Source of the DNA: a virus
Direction: 5' to 3' (one strand)
DNA length: 64,000 bases
Virus record (IMG/VR): IMGVR_UViG_3300003937_000144
Span: 1 to 64,000 of that record
Each line of letters starts with the position of its first letter. Position 1 is the stretch's first letter. This document shows positions 37,795 through 46,700 of this stretch, piece after piece. The position numbers and the translations under genes are program-made. The notes below the pieces were generated by a model. That model was not told the origin of the DNA and did not search any database. It saw only the letters and a program-made list of their open reading frames with translations.

Positions 37795-38480
37795 TGTATT
37801 TTGGAATAGTAAAAGATATAGAAGATCCTTTAAAGCTTGGAAGAGCTAAAGTAAAAGTATTTCACGTTCACGATAATATATCTACAAACGATCTTGGCTG
37901 GTCAAATATTGCAATGCCAGCAAATGTACCTGCTAAAAGTGGTATAGGTTCTTCAGTAAATTTATTAATTGGTACATTAGTGTTTGGCTTCTTTGAAGAT
38001 AATATGTTACAAGAGTTTGTGGTTGTAGGAACTTTACCTACAAAGACTGCTGGGCTACATGATAACAATGTTAGAGTAAGAGCTGAAGCAGATCCAAATG
38101 CACGTGATCCTAAAGGTACATATGAACCAGCTAGCGGATACGCGCCTGTCTATCCATTTAATAATGTTATGGAAACAGAGAGTGGACATGTTAAAGAGTA
38201 TGATGACACTCCTGGTGCAGAACGTATTGTGGAAAGACATAAGAGTGGTACTCAATATGAGATCCAACCCAATGGTTCAAAGAATGAAAGAATTGTAAGA
38301 GATAATTATACATTGGTATGTGGCAATGATACACTTGAAGTTAAAGGTAATGTTAGAATTTATGTGCGTGGTGATGCGAATATTTTAGTAGCAAAAGATC
38401 TAACTACACAAGTTGGTGGCGATATGGTTGCAGATGTAAAGAATATACTAATGATGTTGGGTCAACATATTCAGGAATAA
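37794..38480 (+). CDS. 5: gp5, baseplate central spike (no lysozyme domain), 3' frame broken
   Basis: The 228 in-frame residues start with the OB domain (YFGIVKDIEDPLKLGRAKVK, VFHVHDN) as in gp5/VgrG. A linker and the start of the beta-helix follow (NERIVRDNYTLVCGNDTLEV, KGNVRIYVRGDANILVAK). The T4 lysozyme domain is absent, as in many marine relatives. From about 38440 the sensible continuation is in the -1 frame and runs to 38632 (separate entry), so the true protein is probably about 279 residues. Confidence 0.8.
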   Translation: MYFGIVKDIEDPLKLGRAKVKVFHVHDNISTNDLGWSNIAMPANVPAKSGIGSSVNLLIGTLVFGFFEDNMLQEFVVVGTLPTKTAGLHDNNVRVRAEADPNARDPKGTYEPASGYAPVYPFNNVMETESGHVKEYDDTPGAERIVERHKSGTQYEIQPNGSKNERIVRDNYTLVCGNDTLEVKGNVRIYVRGDANILVAKDLTTQVGGDMVADVKNILMMLGQHIQE

Positions 38481-38632
38481 TATCATTAGATGGCGATGTA
38501 GCAATTACTAAGAATTTGTCGATTGAAGGTATAACAACTACTAGTAACGCTACTGATAAACTTATATTAGATGGACATGTCCATAATGAGAACAATGTTA
38601 ACCAAGATAGAACGGGTGGTCCGATTAATTAG
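38441..38632 (+). pseudogene. 5: Out-of-frame C-terminal part of gp5
   Basis: The -1 frame reads EYTNDVGSTYSGIISLDGDV, then AITKNLSIEG...LILDGHVHNENN and RTGGPIN, ending at TAG 38630. This has the repeating beta-helix and terminal His-rich tip expected of a spike protein, and no start of its own. No slippery heptamer is present at the join, so an assembly indel or a real mutation is likelier than programmed shifting. Confidence 0.6.
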
Positions 38633-38640
38633 TATAAATA
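38633..38640 (+). promoter_or_regulatory. Late promoter of gp25, leaderless type
   Basis: TATAAATA starts directly after the gp5-tail TAG and ends 6 bases (AGATAT) before the gp25 ATG at 38647. No ribosome-binding site is visible. Confidence 0.7.
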
Positions 38641-38646
38641 AGATAT

Positions 38647-39045
38647 ATGGCAGAGATAGCACGACAAGAAACGTATAAAGATTTAGATTTTACTTTTAAG
38701 CAAAATCCTAATACCAATGACATTGGAATAAAGAAGAACAATGCAGCGGTAATACAAAGCTGTCTTAATATACTTCGCACTAATCACGGTGAGCGACCAT
38801 TTGATTATCTTTTTGGTGCAAACCTAAGAGCATATCTCTTTGAGAACATGACAAATGTAACAGCATCGAACATGGGAACAAGTGTTAATATAGCTTTAAA
38901 GAATTACGAGCCAAGAATAGAGGTACTTAATACTAATATTAACGCAAAGCCCGATGAGAATATGGTATATATTACAGTAACCGGTAGAGTTAAATCAACT
39001 AACGAGATATTAGACATCGCTACCACAATAGAGAGAATACGATAA
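38647..39045 (+). CDS. 25: gp25, baseplate wedge / sheath initiator
   Basis: The 132 residues equal the length of T4 gp25. The family signature is visible as NAAVIQSCLNILRTNHGERP followed by FDYLFGANLRAYLFENM and a C-terminal strand pair VYITVTGRVKSTNEILDI. gp25 nucleates sheath assembly at the baseplate and belongs to the conserved gp25/TssE family. It overlaps gp6 by one base. Confidence 0.92.
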   Translation: MAEIARQETYKDLDFTFKQNPNTNDIGIKKNNAAVIQSCLNILRTNHGERPFDYLFGANLRAYLFENMTNVTASNMGTSVNIALKNYEPRIEVLNTNINAKPDENMVYITVTGRVKSTNEILDIATTIERIR

Positions 39046-40934
39046 TGGCAATAGAACGCAGAATTTCAGCAAGTGAATTAGACTTTGACCAAATAAAATT
39101 AAATCTAGTTAATTATATGAAGGCAACAGATACAACCTTCAATGATTATAACTACGATGGCTCAGCGATGAGTACCATCATTGATGTATTAAGTTATATA
39201 ACACACATTAACTCTATGAATGCGAACTTCGCTTTGAATGAAACATTTCTTGATACAGCTCAGCTACGAACTTCAGTTGTATCTCATGCCAAACTATTAG
39301 GATATACTCCAAGATCTATTGCCCCTTCGGTTGCTTATGTCGATGTTAAAATGAATTACGATACTACAGCAACTCCTTTATGGAATCATGATTCTGCTAA
39401 TGCTCCATTGCCTTTGTCAATGCCAAGAGGTACTACATTCCAAACAATAATTAATGGTGTCACATATCCAATGTTTAATTCAGTTACAGAAAATATTGTA
39501 TTTGATTCAACAGATGGTTGGAATTTCTCTAATGTTGCAATTGAACAAGGGGTATTAACTAGTATAACATACACATTCCAAAATAATAATTTCGAATCGT
39601 ATATACTTCCTATGGTAAATGTTAACACAAGCTCGATTAAGGTAACAGTTACCGATTCAAATTCAACATCAGCAGCTAAAGTTTATTCTCTTAATAGTAA
39701 TGTAGTTGACTTAGATGGTTCAAGTGAAGTGTTCTTCTTAGAAGAAGGAAGAGACGGGCATTATGAAGTTAAATTTGGTGATAACATTGTTGGTAAGAGA
39801 CCAGGCAATGGTAACAGTGTTGAGATAGAATATTCACATATACCTACTGGTGTTAATGTGAATGGTGCTACAGTGTTTAGTATGACAGGAACACTTAACG
39901 GCAATACCGATGAGACGATGACACTTGTGACTAAAGCTACTGGTGGTGCAGCAAGAGAAACTAAAGAGGCAATTAAATTTAATGCTCCTCTTGCTCACGT
40001 ATCTCAAAACAGAGCTGTTACACCAGATGACTATAAAGCTATTATTAAAAACGAATTTGCTGACGTTGAAGCAGTATCAGTATGGGGTGGTGAAGATCAT
40101 GATGTACCTGATTATGGTAAAGTATATATTAGTATCAAGCCTTTATCGGCTGATGTATTAACCACAGTACAAAAGGAAACAATCATTGGAAATATTCTTA
40201 AACCTAAAAATGTTGTAAGTATCACTCCTGTCCTTCTTGACCCTGAGTATACGTATATTAATTTAGAGGTTTTCTTTAAATTTAATCCGAACCTTGCTTC
40301 AGTAACTGCAGAAGGTTTGGCAACATCAGTAAGGAGTTCACTTATCTCACATAATACCGACGTACTAAAAAGTTTTGGTGGAGTATTTAGAGCAAGTAAT
40401 GTTATGAAGAAAATAGACGATACTAATATTGCTATCCTATCTAACATCACTCGTATTAGAATGACAAAGAAGATCATACCAGTGCTTGGTACAGCAACAT
40501 CATACTCACTTAAGTTTAATCAAAAGTTAGATAGTTTAGATGGTACTACATCAACTCTTGGTTCTTATGTGTCATCAAATTTATTTACATATAGTGGTCA
40601 GCAATGTATGTTAAAAGACTTCTATGATACTTCAAGCGGTACAAGAATTATTCAAATCGTTGATGCTAATGGAATAATATATAATACAAATGCTGGTTCG
40701 GTAAATGAAACTACTGGAACTGTTACATTAAATGGCTTTAATCCAACTGCACTTCCTACTGGACAAACTACAATCGATGTTAAAGTTAATCCAGCATCGA
40801 ATGATATTAAACCTATGAGAAATGAATTACTAACTATTGATACATCAGGCGCAACTATAACAGGAACAATTGATACTATGGCTACTGGTGGTACGACTGC
40901 TGGAATCGATTACGAAACAGAGGCTAGCTGCTAA
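39045..40934 (+). CDS. 6: gp6, baseplate wedge protein
   Basis: The 629-residue protein (T4 gp6 is 660) begins with the gp6/gpJ-type N-terminus RRISASELDFDQIKLNLVNY and NYDGSAMSTIIDVLSYITHI. VSVWGGEDHDVPDYGKVYIS and SITPVLLDPEYTYINLEVFF, the conserved J-like core, follow. gp6 forms the dimeric ring that carries gp7/gp25/gp53 and drives the hexagon-to-star change. Start and stop overlap gp25 and the gp7-like gene. Confidence 0.9.
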   Translation: MAIERRISASELDFDQIKLNLVNYMKATDTTFNDYNYDGSAMSTIIDVLSYITHINSMNANFALNETFLDTAQLRTSVVSHAKLLGYTPRSIAPSVAYVDVKMNYDTTATPLWNHDSANAPLPLSMPRGTTFQTIINGVTYPMFNSVTENIVFDSTDGWNFSNVAIEQGVLTSITYTFQNNNFESYILPMVNVNTSSIKVTVTDSNSTSAAKVYSLNSNVVDLDGSSEVFFLEEGRDGHYEVKFGDNIVGKRPGNGNSVEIEYSHIPTGVNVNGATVFSMTGTLNGNTDETMTLVTKATGGAARETKEAIKFNAPLAHVSQNRAVTPDDYKAIIKNEFADVEAVSVWGGEDHDVPDYGKVYISIKPLSADVLTTVQKETIIGNILKPKNVVSITPVLLDPEYTYINLEVFFKFNPNLASVTAEGLATSVRSSLISHNTDVLKSFGGVFRASNVMKKIDDTNIAILSNITRIRMTKKIIPVLGTATSYSLKFNQKLDSLDGTTSTLGSYVSSNLFTYSGQQCMLKDFYDTSSGTRIIQIVDANGIIYNTNAGSVNETTGTVTLNGFNPTALPTGQTTIDVKVNPASNDIKPMRNELLTIDTSGATITGTIDTMATGGTTAGIDYETEASC

Positions 40935-42235
40935 TGGCCCATATCGGTAAATATAATATATCATCTTATGTTAATGACTTAATACCGGAACATGTAGCTA
41001 CTTCATATCCTGATCTTATTGAGTTCATTAAGGTATATGCATTATATTTAGAACGTCAAAACAAATCTGGATTCTATCTTAACGCATTAGATATCCAAAG
41101 AGATATTGATGAAGTAGAAGAGACATTACTTACAGAGCTTCAGAATGAAATTGGTATTGCTATACCTAGAGACTTTGCTACAGATCCAAGGATGTTCTAT
41201 AAGCATTTGATTGAGTTCTATAGAAGTAGAGGTACACCTGAATCAATCACATCATTTTTTAGAACTATATATGATGATGAAGTTGAGACATACTTTCCGT
41301 ATATAGATTTACTTGTTCCATCAGATGGAGACTGGACGGATCAAGCTGCGGATATTAAAATTAATCAATCTAAGTATACCCCTTGGAATACATTTACAAT
41401 ATCCGGTACACCTACAGTCGTAAGTGGAAATAATGATGCAGGTAACTCTGCATTTTTTGATGACGATATTGTATTTGTAAATGATGTATATAAAACTCCA
41501 GGTACAGATTATGCTGAAGGAGTATATTCAGAATCAAGTACAACTAAATATAAATTAACATTTACAAGTGCATTAGCAAACAGCGATGTGGTTAAGACAT
41601 ATCCTAAAGGTTTGTTTACTACAGCAAATGGTTTCTTATCAGATAGAAAATATATACAGGACTCTTATTATTATCAAAAGTTTTCATATGTTCTTAAGAC
41701 TGGTAAAAATATTTCTGATTGGAAGAATGCATTTACAAGACTAATTCACCCTGCAGGATTTATATTCTTCGGGGAAGTATCAATATTTATTCAGCTATTA
41801 ACTTCAACTAATGATGAAGTACAGCCTGGCTGGTTAGCAGCTGCTGGTCTGATAAATATAAACATAGCACAACTTCAAATTGGTCCAGTTTCATTCCATG
41901 AAGTTGGAAGCTATTTAGAGAAAACTTGGACATACTTTGCAAGAGGTAGTTCAGAGTTCAGCATTATTGGAATGCAGAATCATTGGGATAACATGAAGTT
42001 TAGATATTTAGGTCCAAATTCAAACTTTGCTCATTATACACTTCAAGATGCTATAAATAACAATATAAGGATACAACATAACCAAGAGGTTATGAAATTA
42101 ACGTGTGATACCGTTGCCGTACAAGCTGGTGAACCATATACAAGTACATATACTAGACCATATATAGTAAATGGAGTAAACCAAAATAGTGATATAACTT
42201 ATTACGTGCAAGATTGTACATCAACATATTCATAA
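40934..42235 (+). CDS. 7: gp7-like baseplate wedge protein (short form)
   Basis: The 433-residue protein follows gp6, the position of gp7, but is far shorter than T4 gp7 (1032). Its N-terminal half has YPDLIEFIKVYALYLERQNK, RDIDEVEETLLTELQNEIGI and HLIEFYRSRGTPESITSFFR, a helical signature I recall in the gp7-type proteins of marine T4-like phages. The middle and end are beta-rich. It probably forms the wedge core with gp6 and gp8. The stop is 21 bases before gp8. Confidence 0.65.
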   Translation: MAHIGKYNISSYVNDLIPEHVATSYPDLIEFIKVYALYLERQNKSGFYLNALDIQRDIDEVEETLLTELQNEIGIAIPRDFATDPRMFYKHLIEFYRSRGTPESITSFFRTIYDDEVETYFPYIDLLVPSDGDWTDQAADIKINQSKYTPWNTFTISGTPTVVSGNNDAGNSAFFDDDIVFVNDVYKTPGTDYAEGVYSESSTTKYKLTFTSALANSDVVKTYPKGLFTTANGFLSDRKYIQDSYYYQKFSYVLKTGKNISDWKNAFTRLIHPAGFIFFGEVSIFIQLLTSTNDEVQPGWLAAAGLININIAQLQIGPVSFHEVGSYLEKTWTYFARGSSEFSIIGMQNHWDNMKFRYLGPNSNFAHYTLQDAINNNIRIQHNQEVMKLTCDTVAVQAGEPYTSTYTRPYIVNGVNQNSDITYYVQDCTSTYS

Positions 42236-42256
42236 ACATATAACAGAGGAAATAAA

Positions 42257-43759
42257 ATGTCAGCAATTATTACAAGTAAATTTAGATTAGATACAACGAA
42301 TAAGTTCGTAGATAGTCTTGCAGCTAACCAATTCTATATGGCACTGGGAAGGCCGAATGCTTGGGCAGACGACACCTCTCCAACGGTTCCATACGAAAAT
42401 GATTATGCAAACAACACTTTATGGGAAAACATGTTTGCCATGAAGAAACTAGACGCAACAGATATTGTTCATTGCGCAACAAGAAACTTATGGGTATCTG
42501 GTACAACATACATCGAGTATGACGATCAAGATACAAATATTGAAAGCAAAAAGTATTTTGTTATTACAGATAATAACAATGTATATATGTGCTTAAAAGC
42601 AGGAGCAGGAACAAGCTCAACTAACCCGGATATAATAGGTGTACAAACTTCTGGAGTTTTAAATCACTCAGGATCAGATGGTTACATATGGAAATATATG
42701 TTCACTGTCCCAACAGCGGATGTAACAAAATTCTTAACATCTACTTTTATACCAGTTAGACTTATTGAATCAGCTCCGGTAGCTGGATCAGATACTGCAT
42801 TGACAAATCAATGGAGTGTTCAACAAGCGGCTATCGATGGTGCAATATATAATATGAAGATAACAGCGGGCGGTACAGGTTATACAAGTACTCCTACATT
42901 AACTATTACAGGTGACGGCACAGGTGCTACTGCTACGGCAACTCTTACATCAGGTGTTATTACAGACATCACGATGACGGCTGCTGGTACAGGATATACT
43001 CACGCGACTGTTGCAGTAAGCGTAAGTGGTGGTTCTGGTGGTGCGGTAAGACCAGTCATTGGTCCTCCAGGTGGATACGGCGCTAGCCCTACTAATGATT
43101 TACGTGCACACTATGTAACAATTAATAAAGCATTTACTGGTGATGAATCAGCTTCTATTCCTGATGCAAACGACTTTAGACAAATAGCTATTTTGAAAAA
43201 CCCAACTACATTAGCCGCTAGCTCAACTGCTATCGGTGGTGCTGGCTCAATGGTTGTTGGTCAATTTTATAAAATCTTAACATTAGGTAATAGCTCAGCT
43301 GCAAACTGGGCAACTGCTGGAGCACCAGCTGATTATGTTGTTGGAACTGTATTTAAAGCAATAGCTACTACAAGTACTGGTACAGGTACCGTTGGTGCTA
43401 TAGCAAGTGCTACAGCATATAATACGTGTTCAAGCTTAACGGTTGCTACGGGTAATACATTCCCGTCAGACCAAGTTGTTGAAGGTACTATAACAGGTGC
43501 TAAGGCTTTTGTTGTTGAATATAATGCCACCTCTGGTGTATTACATTATATACAAAACGAAGCTACAGGCTTTGTAGCATTCACTGCTTCAGATTATATT
43601 CGTGAAGAAGGCACATCAATTGCAGGACAAGACTGCACAGCAGTAACAGCACCTTTAATTAACCATCATTCAGGTGATGTTATGTTTATCGAGAATAAAA
43701 CAGCAACTAGCAGGGCAACAGATCAAGTAGAAACAGTACGATTAGTAGTCGCATTTTAA
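42257..43759 (+). CDS. 8: gp8, baseplate wedge protein with Gly-rich insertion
   Basis: The 500-residue protein (T4 gp8 is 334) starts AIITSKFRLDTTNKFVDSLA and has NQFYMALGRPNAWADDTSPT and GSDGYIWKYMFTVPTADVTK, all typical of gp8. Between about residues 195 and 265 lies an inserted repeat-like segment (GGTGYTSTPTLTITGDGTGA, then AGTGYTHATVAVSVSGGSGG) that accounts for part of the extra length. AGAGG... AGAGGAAA provides the ribosome-binding site. Confidence 0.8.
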   Translation: MSAIITSKFRLDTTNKFVDSLAANQFYMALGRPNAWADDTSPTVPYENDYANNTLWENMFAMKKLDATDIVHCATRNLWVSGTTYIEYDDQDTNIESKKYFVITDNNNVYMCLKAGAGTSSTNPDIIGVQTSGVLNHSGSDGYIWKYMFTVPTADVTKFLTSTFIPVRLIESAPVAGSDTALTNQWSVQQAAIDGAIYNMKITAGGTGYTSTPTLTITGDGTGATATATLTSGVITDITMTAAGTGYTHATVAVSVSGGSGGAVRPVIGPPGGYGASPTNDLRAHYVTINKAFTGDESASIPDANDFRQIAILKNPTTLAASSTAIGGAGSMVVGQFYKILTLGNSSAANWATAGAPADYVVGTVFKAIATTSTGTGTVGAIASATAYNTCSSLTVATGNTFPSDQVVEGTITGAKAFVVEYNATSGVLHYIQNEATGFVAFTASDYIREEGTSIAGQDCTAVTAPLINHHSGDVMFIENKTATSRATDQVETVRLVVAF

Positions 43760-43772
43760 ATAGGACAGACAC

Positions 43773-46700
43773 ATGGCAATTTCATTTAACGTAGAACCAT
43801 ATTGGGACGATTTTGAAACCGCAGGAGCGGATGGATTATCCCCAAAAGAAAAATACCAAAGAGTATTATTCAGACCCGGTAAGGCTGTACAAGCAAGAGA
43901 GTTAACTCAGTTACAAACATCATTACAACATCAACTATCTTCTACGGGAGATCATATATTTAAAGAAGGTTCGGTTGTTGTTCCTGGTGCACTTCACTTG
44001 CATAATAAACTTGACTATGTAAGACTATCAGCATGTAACACCGGTTTAGTTGCCGATATAGTTGGTACTGAATATACCGATGGTACAAACGTTGCTAAAG
44101 TTATCCATGCAGCTCTAGCTTCGGGTGATGACTCTATAACAATATGGGTACAATATATATCTGGTGCAGTATTTGCATCAGGCGCTTCATTAACAGCAAC
44201 AGGAAGTAAGACAGCGACTGTTGCAAGTTCTAATGATGCTAATGCAAATACGCCTACAGGCTTTGGCTCTATTGTGTCACTAGAAGATGGCATATATTAT
44301 ATTAAGAAACATATGGTTGTAGCTAAGGCTAAGACAATTATATTATCTAAGTATACAAGCAATGTGTCATTTGATATCGGCTTACTTGTCACTGAAGCTC
44401 TTGTTAGTTCAGGTACTGATGCATCGTTAAACGATAATGCTACAGGAACTCCTAACGCATCAGCTCCAGGTGCACATCGTTATTCTATTACAGCAGTATT
44501 ATCTACTCAAGCAGTTAATGCGACAACAGGTAACTTTGTTCTTATAGCTCGATTAGAAGAAGGCATTGTTATTAAGAATGCTCGCACCGCAGATTATAAT
44601 CACCTTGAAGATGAACTAGCTCGTAGAACATTTGACGAATCTGGTAACTACTATGTAAATCCATTTAAAGCTCTTGTTAAAACACATCAAGCAGCAAGTC
44701 CTGATGCTACCAAATTAACTCTTGCTGTTGAGCCTTCTAAAGCTTATGTAAGAGGTTATGAAATCCAAACATTATCAACTACTAATGTAACCGTTGACAG
44801 AGCAAGAACATCAGAAGTTGTTTCAGATAAGCTTACAGAGGTAACACACAATAACTATATTGAAGTCACAGCAATGACCGGCGTTCCTGATATTACTACA
44901 TTCGGCAAAATCTCTATTGAGAATTCAGGTGGAAATGAAATTGGTACTTGCCGAGCTCGTTCGATTGAACGTGTTTCAGGTGATGGTGCAACGGCTGGAT
45001 CAAGATATAGAATACATATATTTGAAGTTGTTCTTGATTTAGCAACGTATCCTACTGGTATGGCAGTTGCAACTCAACTAGATGACAAAGAAGGTACAGC
45101 GGCAGGTACAGCTTTTGCTGCGACTATTGCAACTTACAACTTTGGTCCAGACTCATTAATATATGAATTACCATATAAAAGAATTAAGACACTTAACGGT
45201 GAAGTAGATCCAAACTTATCTGCTGTATATGACTTTAGTTATAATACTAATCGCATCGTTGGTTCGGCTACAGTATCAGGTTCTGGTACCGCAACATTTA
45301 CTGCGGCAGCTACTGGTGAACAATTTGGATCTAAGTCAGCTAATACAAACTGGATTCTAATAAATGATACTAATGATGGTGATGGCGGTGAAGAAGTTTT
45401 AGTTGGTGATATTACAATTGATAATAATGCAACTCCACCGAATGTTGTTATAGATGGCTTACCAACCACTGGAGATTTAGGCGGTGGCGGCAGTGATGGT
45501 GCTGTAGGTGATACAGTAAGATTAATTGCACCTATGGTTAGAACTCTAACACATAAGACTAAAACATTATCTGCAAATACATCCGTAGCTTTTGGTGCTG
45601 GTGTGACTGGAGGATATGATGGTGCAGCGGCTGGATATGAAAAAGGTCAAGCACTTGGTCATGCTGACGTACACCAATTAGTAACTGTTGTTGAGACTTC
45701 AGGTTCTACTGATGTTACTGAACATTTCGAATTAGATACAGGACAAAGAGATGATTACTATGATGTAGGTCATGTTAAATTAAAGAGCACATCAAACTAT
45801 ACTGCGGCTGTAGCACTTACTGTTACATACAAATACTTCTCACATTCAACAGGAGACTTCTTCACAGTTGATTCATACACTGGTCAAATCGATTATGCAG
45901 ACATTCCTAAGCTTGGTGATTTAGAATTAAGAGCTTGTGTTGACTTTAGACCACGCGTAGCAGATGCTGGTGGTAACTTTACAGGAACAGGTAATTCAAT
46001 ATCAAATGCTCCAGTTAAAGGTACACAATTCTCAACTGATATTCAATTCTATCTACCAAGAATAGATAAAGTTTATTTAAATTCTGCTGGTACATTTGGT
46101 GTTGCGCCTGGCGTTCCATCACGTTACCCAGAAAAACCAAATATTCCATCCGATGCAATGCATTTATATACATTAACTATTCCTGCATATACATTAAATC
46201 CAGGTGAAGTAGAAGTTGAATACATAGATCAGCGTAGATTTACTATGCGCGATATTGGTCGTATTGAAAAACGAATTAATCAAGTAGAATATTATAGTGT
46301 GCTTTCATTCTTAGAAGCTGAAGCACAGAATACACAAATTTTAGATGCATCTAATAATGCAAGATGGAAATCAGGTTATTTAGTAGACGCATTTTCAAAT
46401 ACTAGAATGTCGAGATCTAATTCCTCAGAGTATAAAGCCTCTGTTGATTTAAAGAGTCGTACATTAAGACCTCCATTCTCTCAAGGTAATGCTTCATTAG
46501 ATTATCATGCGTCATCTACTACAGTTAGAACTGGCGATTTAGTTACATTGCCATATACCTCAGCTGCTATGATAACACAAGGGCAGTACTCTGGTCTAAT
46601 TAATGTTAACCCTTACGATGTATTTAATTGGACTGGTGGAATGACACTAACTCCTACTACTGATGAATGGCGCGATGTTGATAGAAGGCCTGAAGTAGTA

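Noticed and set aside
37794-38480. A lysozyme domain in gp5 as in T4
   Set aside because: The protein goes directly from the OB domain to the beta-helix; no Glu-Asp-Thr lysozyme segment is present.
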